The notes under the pieces are model-generated. The model searched no databases. It had not been told where the DNA came from and was given only the letters and a program-made list of their open reading frames with translations. The position numbers were made by a program, and so were the translations under genes. A DNA stretch of 64,000 nt from Melanocharis versteri (taxonomy: Eukaryota > Chordata > Aves > Passeriformes > Melanocharitidae): assembly GCA_013397845.1 (NCBI GenBank), contig VZTG01001081.1, positions 247,737-311,736 of the forward strand, read 5' to 3'. Of this stretch, positions 34,201 to 47,900 are shown one piece after another (position 1 is the first letter of the stretch; every line of letters starts with the position of its first letter).

Positions 34201-37200
34201 GTCTCCAGCAGTTAGAATCCATTATTAAATCTCTCAGTGTTCAAAATACCTGATAATTTTGACCTTTTTTCTTATTTTCTGGCAAATAACATCTGCTCAG
34301 CATTTTTGGGGAGTGCTGCTTGCCCGGTGCACAGAGCCCAAACCTCACTCAGCTTAAGCTGCCTGCAAAAGTACCCCAGTTCCCATCCAGATTTCTGAAC
34401 CTTGGTCCATTAAATTGATTCTGCAAAATATTTGAAATGTGCAAAGCTCTGCAGCTGACAGCAAACACCGTGAAAGTGAAAACACAAGGAAGTCACTGGT
34501 ATTTTTCATAACTGACCTGTAATGGTTTTGCCATTTCAAATTACATCAGGAATTATTTTTTTCCACCAGCACAAAATGGCAAAACGAGTGCATTTCACTC
34601 GGAAATTATTTTTCCAAGCATTTCTAAAGGAGGATAAATCACCAAAAAATGCTGTATCTCTGCAAACCAGCGTGTGGGACCAGTGAGTTTCTGCTCTGGC
34701 ACCCATCAAGGAGCACCAAGGCTCCCTCCCTCCCTCCTCACCCAAGGCACACCTCAGTTTGGCTGGATAACCTGACATGGCCCTTCACCTTTCCCATAAG
34801 TCACAGCTGCGGATGAATTCTTCCTGAAAAATTATTTCATCCTTCCCAACAACGTGGCTTACACAGCACAGATCCTATAAAGGTCAGGACCTCATTACAG
34901 ATTTAGACACTCAGTTCCCATCTGAAAAACAGGCAATCTGGTAAATTTGGAGGGTGGTTGGAAACAAATCTATGGAGATTACATTTTTCCCACAGCTCTG
35001 AAATCGACTTTATCAGTCACAACTGTACTTTTAGCTCAAAAAAAGTTTTAAAATGTTTTACAGTTCCTGTTTACATGAGTTCATACAAGATGACTACAGC
35101 CTTTACACTGAATGTGGGTAAAGAGACATTGAAGAGAGCATACAGGTGGGGTGTGTCCACCTCCCCTTCTGAGGGAATTCAGATGGCAAAAAGCACCACT
35201 AGGAAAGGACAAGCAGAGAAGTAGAGAAAAGCTCAATTTCACATGATGTTCTGTCACAGCCACCAAGCCAACATCTGCCACAAAAAACAACTGCACGTTC
35301 TCTCTGGTTTCTTGAGTCACACTCCCTGCATTCAGGGCTTTCTATGGAAAACCTCCACCTTCCCCTGAATTACAGAAGACTAAGGTCTGGAATTGTCTTG
35401 GGTTATGGAAATATATGAAGCAATTCCCATAGAGGAAGAAAGAGACATCCTTCACTTGCCATGACCACTTGCCTTGGATCCTGAACAGATTGGGCCTTAT
35501 GCCAGTATTATCTTATTTCATGTTCCTAAATGATTTTTTAATTTAATAAGAATTAAAACATTACCTAGGGAGAATGAGTACAACAGGGGTGATATGGTCG
35601 TGGAGGAATGCTTGCAAACAAATGGTAGAACCTTCTTTAGCTTTTACTTTTAAAAAGCCCAGATTCTCACAAATTCCAGATTTACACCTGCAAATTTACA
35701 GTAAAAAAAAAACAAACAACCCAACAAAATCCAGAACAGCCCTAGAGCCATTTAGAAAGCGCTAATCCTGATCATTTTCCACATAATGACTGTTTACTAC
35801 ACAGCCCTTTTAAATGCTTGGCAGCTGTCCAGATCTTCCTGCTTTTCCTTTCTCCCACACATCCCTCCTGACAGCCATCTTGGGTGAGGACAAACCTCCG
35901 GAGGAGAAAGCTCTCCGCTGCCTTTTCAGCCTCTAAAAGCTCCATTTCCCGGGGGAAATCCTGAGCCTTGTTTCACTTTCAAGGCAAAAACAAAATCTCC
36001 AAGCTTTCAAAGCCTTGCCAAATGAGAGCATGGAGCAGAAAAACTAAAACCAACCAGAAAACGTGGGTTTTTTTCAAGGATTTCAAAACCAACACTGGTT
36101 TTAAATGAAGTGGGACCAGTTCTGTAATTCTCTGACCCCTACCAGGAACAGATTTGAGCAGACGCACCCCACCACTTGTTTCAAATGCCATTCACTGTCA
36201 CTTGGCATTTCAAGCTGGAACAATTATTTGTGGTCGGATGCTGTCCCTGCTCCTGACCAGCTGTGCTTTGATCTCCCCCTCGCAGCTCCCATGGATCTGG
36301 AGGAAACCCAGCTCCCTTCCTTACCAAAAATGCAGCACAACAGTTCCTTGGGGAAAGTGCAGCCCCACTGCAGCTCCCAGACCGCACACACGCCTGGGAT
36401 GGGACCAGATGTCTCCTGGAGCCCTGACCACCATCCTCTCTGTTGCTTCCACCCACACGCCAGACTCCAGAACTCCCAGTGAAAGTGAGGAATGAGATGT
36501 AAAAGCACAATGGGACTTTTAACTGAAAGGATCAGGTCAGTGCTGCATCCCTTTGTGATGGGAATTGGGATAAGACAGGACCTCAACACACAGATTTGAA
36601 CAAGGATGGTGGCTGCTCCAGGACTAAAGCAAAAGCATAACCAATCCAATGCGCTACAATCAATATTTTAAATGAAATCAGTCCAGCCCATACTCAAATC
36701 AGGTCACCAGTAATTAAAGCATCCTTATTTGGAATGGTGAACCCAGAGAACGCCTGGATCAGAGCATTTCTCAAAGAGAATATATTAATGGGAGTGTTTG
36801 GAAATGCATGCTGCACTCGTAAGAGGCTTTAATATAAACCTCAGGATTACACTACGCCAGCTTTTCAATTATTACACTCCCCATGAAAAGCCTGGTGCTG
36901 GCAGCAAGAGGTTAAAGCAGACCCTGGAGCATGGCTTTGCCCTTTCTCTTCCAGAGGGTCCCACTGTTGGTTCCTACTCCTGCATCACATGCAGCTGAAC
37001 AGAAGCACTGAAGGTGGGATTTTAAATAAAACATCTCTATTAGTGATGCCATCAACGCCAACACAACACACAAGGGGAAGCCTCACAATTTCACCAGGGA
37101 CAGCAAAATCAGCCCCTGTAATTTCTAGAACGATCTGCTTGGTTGACTCCATCTTAACACTCACCACACTCCAACTCCGCCATTTTAATTCCTGAATGGC

Positions 37201-40200
37201 CGGACTTTGCTTTCCCTTCACATGGCACTGCACAGCAGGCTCAGCTGTCTGGAGACCAGGGATCTCTCCCTGTAAAGCACATGCAAGTGAAGGATGTAGA
37301 CAAAAAAAAAACCTGAGTGAGGCTGAGGGGAGGTGGTGAGCAGCAGAGCGAGGTAATGCGACTGAATAAGTAAAAACACAGAATTTTTAGACTGTTCTTG
37401 TTCCAAACAGGCATCTCAGGAAAAGCTCCACGCTCTGGTTCTCTCCAGAGGGCAATGATGAATGCAGGCTGTATCTGTGCTGCTTTACCAGCAGCCCCAG
37501 AGAGAAATCTCCCATTCCCAAGCCGTAGGAGTGGACTGGCACCCACTGGAGTCTGGCGTGCAGACACTCAGAGGCAGTGCAGGAGCAGCAGAGCTGAGCC
37601 TTTTTCCATCAGAACCTGGGAACCATGTGGATGCACAAGTCCCACTCTCCCTGAGCATCCTTCCAGCAGGCCCACCGGCCCTGGAGCCCCTCTGGGATCT
37701 GGAGCCCCTCTGGAATCTCTGGACCTTGCAAATGTCCCTATTATCCAAAACCAGGCATCCCCTGTGCAGAAGAGGGAGTAAAACCCAAGTCGCCACAACC
37801 CAGGTCACAAATCCATGCCCACAGCCCCCAGCTCTGCTCCAAAAGGAGCTTCCTTCTCTCTGACAGCAGCTCCCAGTGCAGCAACCTCTGTAATCCACAA
37901 AGACACAGGGCACTGCACCAGCTTTGGAAAAACTTCAAAAGGAAAGGTTACCTGCAAATCCCAGAGTTCATTTTTGCCCTGCTGCAATACTGCTCCTCGC
38001 ACTCCACCAGCACTTCCAGCTCACACAGACTGGCACAACGGAGCAGAAAGGAAACCAAGTCCTTTTCAATATTCCTTTCTGACATTCCACCATCCTAATG
38101 CAAGTTCCAGACAAGCAGAGCCTTCCCAAAGTAGCAGAGAACAAACAGAAAACAAGTTCTGGGCAATAGATGAATCTACAGGATCCACTTTGGTGCTTGT
38201 CACCCTGTAAGTGCCTGAAGGACGATCCCTTCCCTCAGCTCTTCCACAGGAATTGCTGGAAAGGTGCTGGAGCTGTAAAATCCCTCTGGTCAACCATGAC
38301 AAAAAGATATTTGTGCTGACTACCACATACTCGTTTACCGAATACATCACAAAAACTAGCACCAAACCCATGTTTGTTACCTGAGCTAGAAACATCAAGA
38401 GAAAAGTATTCCCCTGACCAGAAATTTTAATTTAATCTACCCAGAACAGCCTGTGGAAGGACAGACCCAAACAAGCCATATTTGACACAGATAGATTAGA
38501 CAGATGGTACAGTGTGGTATAAAGGGGATTTGTGCTTGCTTGACTTTGGCATGGCTGAATTGCTTATTAATTGCAGATATGCAAGAGTTGTACTGGGTAT
38601 TTTACAAAGATTCAATGCCTATTAAAACTTCATACCATTCAAAGTTACCATAGGTTCTGTACAACAACAGAGGGATTGTTTTGCTGCTCAGTTCTGCTGC
38701 ACACTCTTCAGAGCCTGTTGTGATGTATTTTGATATAAAGTGGGTATAAGCAGCAAAATTAGCAGTACTACACTGTTCCAGAAGCTTTGAGCTACCTGTG
38801 AATTTAGGGAAATTAGCTGAAAGATGAATAGAAATCCTGATTTAAAATAAAACCTCTGAAGTCCTGAAGGCTGATGAAAATCACAAACATCACAAGGAGG
38901 CCACCTTCCTCTGTATTCCTCTGCTCCCTTCCCCAGTGGCTGCTATTGGATTCTTCCAGGATCTTGGTGAAGCACAAGATTTAAAGATGTTGTTGCAAGG
39001 ACTACAGGGGGGGCGAAATTCAAAACTGGGGACCATTCAAGCCCGAGTTAAAGCCAGGAGCCCACACATATGGCAGGAACAGCAACACTGAACACTGATT
39101 TAAACCAGGCCATTTCCCCTAGAGTTTCTTATCCCTCGGGATCAGCATTTCTGGCACCTACCGATACCACCCCAGCCCCATCCAGCATTGGAATTTCACG
39201 GTCTGGAGCACGTTGAGACCCGGTGGGTTTGTCATCCTGAGAGCTGCAGCACAGCAAGGCACCTCTCCAAACCGGCCAAACCCAGAACAAAGCAGGGTGT
39301 GGGTTCCAGGCAGGAGGGGGATCTGGAGAGCAGGAAATTACAGAGAGCCTCAGACATTCTGTGCAGAGCAAGGGTTGCCAGCTCCCGCCTCCCCTCCGAG
39401 ACAGACCCAGCCAGGCACCAGGGCTGGCATTTCACAGGACAAAAATGACTCCTTACTCACAGGCTCCTCCCAGGCCAAAGCAGGCATCCATGGCCTCATC
39501 TCCCACCGGCACAAGGTGGGGGCGTCTGGGCTCCTGTGTGGAAGTGTCAGCCAGGAGTAATCCAACCACAGACAAATTATCAGCTAAAATAGAACAGCCG
39601 CTCTCAACTGTCCGACAGGAGAGTCGGTTGTGCAGGGGAATAAATAAACCAGCAAGAGGACAGACTGTGGGTTTCGGGAAATCCATACTCACATTTGCAG
39701 TTTACCTCTCTGATGTTAAACCTTCCCCTACTGATTTGTGACTCTGAGTGAGCACAAACAACACTTTAATTAACCACTTCTACTGAGGGGTTCAAATTTA
39801 GCCTCACCATCACTCCCTTTAGCAGCAAAACTGGCAGAAAATATCAAAAGCAACGTTTTACCCCCAAAGTAACAATTTCTGTAACTCTGTAGGTCTCATT
39901 TGAGACAAAACAGCACCGAGATCCCAACCCAGAGCCACTTCCTTACCTGCAGCATAAGGCTGGAAGCTTCATTTTCACCGGTGTTGGACACCAACAATTC
40001 ACTTTAAAATTAATTGGGTCTCCAACGCTCCAAGCCTGAGGCAAAACTCTGATCTCCCTCCTTTCATTATCCCAAACAGTCAGCCTACAGCAGCTGTGTC
40101 TTGAGCACAGGGATTTCGAGATGCCTCACTCTGCCCAGGCTTTGGGAAGGCTCACAAGGTCAGAGCAGGGAAAACAGAGTCATCATCTGCTCTGCAAGTC

Positions 40201-43200
40201 CAGGGAATACCCATAAAAATTTCAACCAAGAAAGAAATCACACCCATCAGTACATTTAATTCAGTGCAAGTGAAACAGGAAAGTGGACACACCACAAAAC
40301 ATCCTGGGAGGAGCCCTGAGAGCAGCAGGTGGTCACAGGGCTAAGCAGGAATTCTCTAGCCCCGGGAATGCTGCTAAAGGGCTTTGTTTGGCTTTTTTTT
40401 TTTTTTCCCTTCCCCATTTAGGGCTTTTTCCCCAGATCACAGGGCACCTGAGCACACACGAGCCCACATCCTACTCCCAGGAATGCTCTCCCAACCTGTG
40501 TCCTGGGAACTCTGGTCCCTACCTCAGCCTTCACTTGCTTTACTCTGACAAATGAAGACAGGGACAAATTTGCCTGCAGGTATCCATGCCAAGATTAGGA
40601 GAAAAGAGGTTCTGAATCAGCAAAATTAGGGCCATGTTTGAAGCTCTGCAGGAATTATAGCCCAGATTTGCCTGCTCCTCGGGCAGATTTTCTTTCATCA
40701 AAACTAGCACAGCTCCCTCTCCTTCCTCCCACTTGGATCTGCTACTAAATTAATCAAGGATGGTTTATGAGCAAGTTGAGGACAAGGGATCTGCAATTCA
40801 GCCCTCCTGAGAACAGCCAGCCGTAAGTCTGAACAACTCTTTTTCTTTCCCTTCCAGAACAACATTCACCATTCTTGACATAACTTTCAATTTTTCTCAC
40901 CTTCCCAAATCTGGTCTGGATTTTGTCAATGAAAAATGAGCACTGAAGCCAAGGTCCCTTAAGATATTCCAGACACTTTTACTTTCATATCCTCCAAAAG
41001 TTATCTGAGAAAACCCAAGACATGGCTGCAGCAACCTTGGCACGGGCTGGCAGGTTCATGAGGACACTGTCATTTGAAAATGAAAATAACTGAATAAAAC
41101 TGAAGGAGACAAAAGATCTGGGGATGCCAGACAGAAAGGTGAAGGTGATACCTGGCAAGAAGCATCAGGATCACTGACACCAGCGGACAGTGCCATCACA
41201 GCCATGGAAATGCACAACCTGCACACCTGGACTATTCAGAGCTGACACTGCTCACCCATCTTCTTCATCCATAACTCCAATTTAACAGAGAAGGATAAAA
41301 ATTAACTTATTTGGGTGGCTTGGTAACCTGTGTTATCTCCTGTGAGCATGTTCTGCCCAGGAAACAATGCCAGTGTCCAGAATTTAATCCCTCCAGGATG
41401 TTACTGAATTAAAATAATGCACTTAACTGCTCACCCAAGCACCAACATGGTGTGAGAAGTGCGTCAACATCTCTATATGTAAAGTGGTTAATAGGACTCA
41501 GAGACATTAGGGGGACACTGGTGGCCTGCAGAGCAGCTCCTTGCACAGCACACATGGACATTTCACCACGTCAGCATTGCCTTCCAAAGACAAGCCACTC
41601 AATTCTCCCTGGATTGCTAAAGCAAAGGGAACTAAAACTCATTTCTGTGCAGATCTGAGCTAAGAGAGCTGCCTTCGGTGTGACAGGAGGGACAAGTACC
41701 ACACCTGAGCAACCTGATACAAATCTAAGCCCAGGAATCCTGGCTCCAATTACAGCAACAGGTGACCTAGACAAGGGAAAAATCACTGGCTAATTGAGAG
41801 ACCCTGACCAGCAGCCAGAGGCCACTGCAAACAAGGACTGAATCCTGGTATGTGACTAGCCATGCCATGCCACGCCCTCTCCACAGCATGGGTTTTTTTT
41901 CTGGGTGTTTCACCTGTGACTGAAATTTGTGCCCTTTTGGGTTTCCAGGATTTTGGCTTTGTGACCAGAGCAGAGTGGCTGGGCTCCAGGAGAGGTAGGA
42001 GAACACACAGGGACCTTCCCTTTCTTGGAGCACCTCCTAAAGGAGGAAAGAGCTCCAAAGGCAGCTGCCAGGGCACAGAGAGGGAGTGTTAGGGTGCTGA
42101 AGTGCTGCGATCCCAAAGTGATTCCAGACACAGCGACGACACGGAGATTTATCGAGCTCTTCCCTCACTGCCAGCCCTCTGGCAGCACATGTGCCCCCAG
42201 CCAAAATGGCATTCCTGCTGGGGGAAATCCAGGACAAGCCCATTAGGCCATGGATAATACTGTCAGAGACAAAAAGCATTCTGGTTTTGCCTTGTGGGAT
42301 CCACCTGCTCCAGGATTCTCTCCCAAGAAGACTCCAGCCATGATGGGTGATCATCAGAGGGGTTTCCAGCTGAACACAACGGGTTGAACCCAACTTAAGC
42401 TGATAAATGTTACTGCTGGTCTCCGCCCTACAGAAAGGGAAAAAGGATCTCCTGTCCCTTGGAACTTCAAAGGCAAAGAGAGCAGTCCTGGCATCACTCA
42501 CCTGGACCAACAGGATTATATGGTCAAATTAGATTTTCCTTTACCCCTATTTTTGGCTAACCAGTGTTTGCTGAAAGCCTTTCTGGCTTTCATTTCCATG
42601 ATAAAAGGTGGGCATTGTTTGGTTCCTTCCTTGCCTCATAATATCATTAAGATGACTTTCAAGCCACATGATAAATCCATTTTTTTCCCATTAAATCTAC
42701 AATGGTCATTTCTGTTTGCTTGTCCTTTATTTCACCCTAGAGGAAATTCTCTTTTCCAATATGTCTTTTGTTGATGGCAAATGGAAGGAAATTATTTTGC
42801 TGAAATGGTATTTTATTATTAATTTTTGCATTAGTTAATGCATGAGAACATTGGAAGGGGGAGAAAAATAAACACCTGCCTTTCAGTTTGTGCATTCTTG
42901 GAGCGCGCAGGCTGAGGATATCAGCACTTGGAGCACACACCCCAACTTGCCAAGCCCTTGATCTTCCCACTGAGCTCAATCCTCGGGATGCTCCCACCCT
43001 TGTAAGTGGCCTCCCAAAGGCAATTAGTGGCTCGCTGCAATTTTCAGTGCTCCTGCCACAGACACGGAGGGCTGAACCCACGGCCCTGGGAGAGAGGCAG
43101 GTCTGCCTCACACCCTCTGCCAGCTGTTCCCCAAATCCCTGTCTGGCAGCCGTTGGGATTGGAGTATTGTTCTGATGAAACGCTCTCAACAGAGTTTTCT

Positions 43201-44500
43201 ACTTAAATCCTGATTTTTCTTCTCACTTTTTTTCCACTCTTATTTTCTCCATTTCATTTTGGCTACTCCTCACTTTCTTTTGATCCACTTCCTGCTCGTT
43301 TCTCTCTCCCACCCACTGGTCTTCTGTGTTCAACAACAACAACAGCAGATGAGGGGTGAAGAAACAGGGGTGAAGAAGCCTCGGCTGAACTCCCACAAAG
43401 CTCCAGCCTCAGGAGCGAGCCTTTGACTCACTCAATATTCAACTCCTCAGCTAAGAATAAGGAAAGGATTTCTCTGTTCACAGCTATTTTTAACACTGCA
43501 GAGAAGATTTAATATTTGAATATCAGAATCGTAATAGCATTTGCAAAAGGAATGGCCTATTTTTAGCAAAGCACTGGCTTTATGGATGCCTCACAATCAC
43601 AGCACTGTAATAGGGAGAGGCAACCAAAGAGGAGATTGCGACACAGCCCTGTGCAAAGGCTTGTGCTTCCCATGCCATTTTGGATTCTGCATGGAAACAG
43701 AGCTGAGGAGACTTATCATAGTCTCTAACAGAAACCACTGTGCACAAAAGCATAAAAATACTAATTATGGAAGTTTTCCAACATCCAGCCGCTAAACCCA
43801 GCCAGGTGTCACAGCTAAAACCAGGGCTGTGAGGTCAGCACGCACACACACAACATGCTTTCTTCCCCATCCCTTAGCAGCCCTTGAAACTAAAAGCCAT
43901 TAAAAAAAACTACATCCCAAACTCCCAGCTAAAATTAACCATAGGCTTGTATAAAAATTCCCTGAGCTGCATTTCTTCTGGCCTTTGCTGGGTTTCTGTT
44001 TGCTGCAACACTCAAATTACAAAGCCTCCTCCCCCTTGTTGTTGACACCACAAGACAGCCCCTGGCCTTCCTTCTAAACCCAGCAACTCAGGAACAAGCT
44101 CACGAAGTTTGGGTTGTTTGGATTCCCCCACCACAAAATGCAACTTTTAAACAACATACTTCCAAATGTAATGCAAATCCCGTTCCAGTCCATCCCATCT
44201 GACCCCACGGAGGATCCTCTGGCTCCTATGGCTACCACCTGCCAACATCAGGAACAGGTCAGAGCAAAATAACTCCATACCAACAGAGCCAGGAAAATTC
44301 CTCACTGTCCTTGAGGAGACCTGGGTTCTCTAGCAATAAATCTAGGAAAATGTGCCAAGTGCCAGTCACCAAACACAGGGGCACATCATTTCCCCAAATA
44401 TGTCACTTCTGGGAATTGCCTCATCAGTCCCTGTAGGAGAAACCCAAACCCCAGGCAAGGCCGACACGGTCAGTCCACTGATGGAGGAGCTGTTAACAGT
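31290..44500. other. SPTBN1 first-intron DNA; no gene seen
   Basis: I recognise no exon, RNA gene or full mobile element in this 13-kb stretch. Open frames of 110-150 codons (for example 32985-33437, 36224-36649, 37485-37913, 42037-42510 and 42737-43189) overlap other frames on both strands and have no family motifs. A poly(T) tract lies at 40393-40406 and a short imperfect duplication of GGAGCCCCTCTGG at about 37684-37713. Confidence 0.5.
37684..37713. repeat. Two-unit imperfect tandem repeat
   Basis: The motif CTGGAGCCCCTCTGG occurs twice in succession with a GAT linker. It is a minor minisatellite-like duplication. Confidence 0.7.
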
Positions 44501-44513
44501 ACTTCACAGTACT

Positions 44514-44548
44514 ATCATCATCATCATCATTATTATTATTATTATTAA
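44514..44548. repeat. Compound trinucleotide microsatellite (ATC)n(ATT)n
   Basis: About six ATC units pass directly into about six ATT units on the plus strand. Confidence 0.95.
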
Positions 44549-44794
44549 AATAGGCTGCAGTTAATTTGGAGCCTCCCATCACAACACACTGATTCCCAAA
44601 CCACCACCCCAGGGAACAGGAAGCTCTCTATGCAAGTCACATCCAAGACTTCTCTGAGGAGTAGCAAAGGGTTTTCCAAGTGATTCTTGGGGAACAGATC
44701 CCTGAGGTGCAATATTCAAGGACCATGTATCAGCACAAAACCCACCAGCACTTAGAGGCAGAACCCAGCACCCATCCAACCTCTGATTCCTGAT

Positions 44795-44985
44795 CCACTC
44801 TGAGGTCCAACCATAAACCCAACAAGGCCTCCACTGACCATATCCCCAAGTGCCACATCCACACGGCTTTTAAATCCCTCCAGGGCAGCTGTGCCAAGGC
44901 TGGACAACCCTTTCCATAGAGAAATTTACCCTAATATCCAACCTAAACCTCTTCTGATACAAACTGAGGCGGTTTCCTCTCTGCA
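44795..44985 (-). mobile_element. CR1 LINE fragment (reverse orientation)
   Basis: The plus strand shows the reverse complement of a CR1 3' region: ATCCACACGGCTTTTAAATCCCTCCAGGG, then GACAACCCTTTCCAT, then CCCTAATATCCAACCTAAACCTC and GAGGCGGTTTCCTCT. These match the avian CR1 consensus as I recall it. It is a 5'-truncated copy, diverged and non-coding. Confidence 0.9.
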
Positions 44986-44989
44986 GAAA

Positions 44990-47900
44990 CATATCCAAGC
45001 AGCAGGTAATGTCAGTCAAAACCAGAATGGACAGATTTTTAAAAGGAACAAAGATTTATTGCTCCTGATGGCAGCCCAAATGGGAAATCTTCTTAAATTT
45101 TAACTTAATCAAGGAAGGAAATTATGTACCAAACATTCCAGTCTGCTACTATATGCTGACAACAATTCAGAGAAAGAGGAATTGAGTGCTATATTCCAAT
45201 TACTACACAGGTAATTTCAGTGCTTTGTGTTTGGGGAAAACGAGATTATCATTTGGAACACTGGGACAAGTGAGTTGGCCATTTGCAAGGCACAAAGCAA
45301 ATTCAAAACCTGCTTTGTTGCTCCGGTAATATTTGCATCATAGTTATTTATATGTATGATGAATGTAAGCAGAGTTTCAGGACAGTTAGCCAAGGTGAGT
45401 CGCCCATCTCTTTAATCCTCTAATAACATGCTTGGGATGCAATCTGGGGACTCATTCCCCTCTGATGGAGCAGCTGTGCTGCTGCATAATGACCATTTCT
45501 CAACACTTGTCCCCATCAAATTGCACCGTTTGGATCAATCCACAAAGCAGAGCATTAAAAATGCATACAAGGATATTTTTGTGCCCTGTTTTATGTATCT
45601 GTATGCCCTCCTAGCTCTTCTTTAGATATGATGGCCAAGCTACTGAATACCAGCAAGGGGCGGCATTTATCCCAAAATACACATAAAATTGTAGTGGTAA
45701 GTCTGCTACGGGCGCCGATCTAATTGAGTTGGCTGAAAATTAATTTCAGGCCCAGGGCTCTTCATGGCTCCCTGGATTCCTGCCACAGCTTATGACAACC
45801 AGAAGTTAAAACTGCAAACAGCTGTCGTCCTGTTAGAGGCACCCTGGAATAATGTGGATGCTCTGCTCAGAAAGCTGCCCTAAAGGTGACGCAGGGGTTC
45901 ACTGCCCCACGCCAGGAATCTGAGGAACTTTGGGACTCTGAACTCTGCAGCAGCTCTGCTGTGCCACTGCAACCCCAAGTGATTCATGTTATTTTCTGCT
46001 GGTCAGCAGCAGCTGTAGAAACATCCCTCAGCACTCCGCCTCGCCCTGGAATGTCCATGTGCTCCTCACCTGTCAGCCCTGCTGCAGCCAACACATCATT
46101 TGTCTTCATCGGGCTTCTTCCCCACTCCTTCAGAGGAAGATCCTACAAAGCCTCCAAAGTTCTGGTTTGCCTCAGTGAATATCCAAGCAGGCATCTCCAG
46201 ATCCCACTCGAGCCCTGCAGCTGATCTTTGCTGCACTCACTGCAGCAGCATAATCTCACTCAGGATTTACTACCTGATTAGGATTACTCAGACTAAAAAC
46301 ACAGATAGATAAAAGCTGTGTGCTCCCTGTCACCTGCCCACAGAGAGGGATCACCATCTCTGACTCTGATATTTTAGGATCTTGTCACATTTTTTTACAA
46401 TCTTTACATTTCTAACACAGTTCTGAAACATAACTGAGCAATGCAAAATTATCTCAGATATCAGTCGGACTCAATGATCCCAAAGATCTTTTCCAACCTA
46501 GTTAATTCGGTGATTCTGAGACGTTCTTGTGCATATTTCTCTATGAAGAGGATCTAAAACCTCAAGCCCCAGACTGTGATGATGTAAATGGACACAACAT
46601 CCCATGCTGGGATGTAGTTGTGTAACTTGGCACAAGTGGGGATTCAGATCCTTCATTCTCAAGCTTCACAGAGCAAGAAGAATCACAGTACTGCAATGAA
46701 AATGAGCATGGAAGATCTCTCTTTCCTTACTAAACAGTGAAAAAGCAGTTTTGAGTCTGATTCCTAAGCTGGCTGACACTACAGACCATTACTGCACCAT
46801 GGGGACTTGTCTGGGGGAAATATCTTTACTTCTTTGTGGTACATGTTTAATGCAAAGTCACCTTATTCTTGTTTGTCTAGCATACAATGAGAATAGATCT
46901 CTAAAAATAACCTACTTCCCCCCTCTTCCAGCTCCTCACGGCAGTTTCACTTATTATTAGCCATTATTCACATCTCTTACATAAACTGCAATTTCTGGAA
47001 ACTTTTATGCCTCCTGATACAAAACCTGAAAGTGAGCAAGACTGCAGAAGGCAGAACTCCGTGAAATTCTGTTGGACTGCAATTTTTCCTTCACCTCTCT
47101 TTCCCTTTTACCTGGGTTTGATGTCATCGTGTCCCTCCTTGGAGCAGCAATAAAGCTCCTTTACACACCCAGGCGCTGGGAAGCTGCAAAGCTGGATCAA
47201 TGGGGCACCTGGGGTCAGGGAATCCCCTCGGGGGGCACAGGGGTGGGGCTGCTGCGCCACATCCTCCTCCCCAGCCAACCTCGGAGCACAGCCACAGCAC
47301 CCCACTTTATCCTGAGTGCTGCAGCTTTCCCTTCTCCAGGGATTGTGGGGAAGGATAACAGAGAGCCTGGCAGCTGCTGCTGGGTGAGTGTCCTCTCCAT
47401 GGAGAACCTCAGCAGCACAGGGGATATGACACCACTCTGCTCCAAGCACAACCCATATGGATTAATTCCCAGGGCCAGGGATGTCAGTCCTGGTCCAGGC
47501 TTGTTGGGAGTCACATCTTGTGGGGCTGAGGAGTTGAACTGACACCAGGCTGGCAGTGCACACCAGAAGCTGAGGGATATTTTCCACAAATGACCTCTAA
47601 TCCATTTGCCTTTCCAAGAGCACAGCTCGTCCTCAAATCTGCAGGCACTAAAAGGTCACGACTTACAGCACTCCAGGCTTTTTGTTCTCAATCTTATGAT
47701 TCCCTGACAATCCCACTTTTATCTTCCCTTTCACTGAGCTCCTTGTGCAGGTCCCTGCAGCAGAGCAAACACATCCAGGGAATGGCTATTTGGATCCATA
47801 CTTTCCTCGGGCAGCCTCTCACCGGGGCTAAACAACCACCTGCTGACTCAGGATCTCCCAACCTTGCTCCCAACCCGGCCGCCCCCGCACTTTCCTCACA

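Noticed and set aside
47110..47170. AATAAAGCTCC motif resembling an LTR poly(A) and U5 region
   Set aside because: No TATA region, terminal CA or other LTR landmark could be placed around it.
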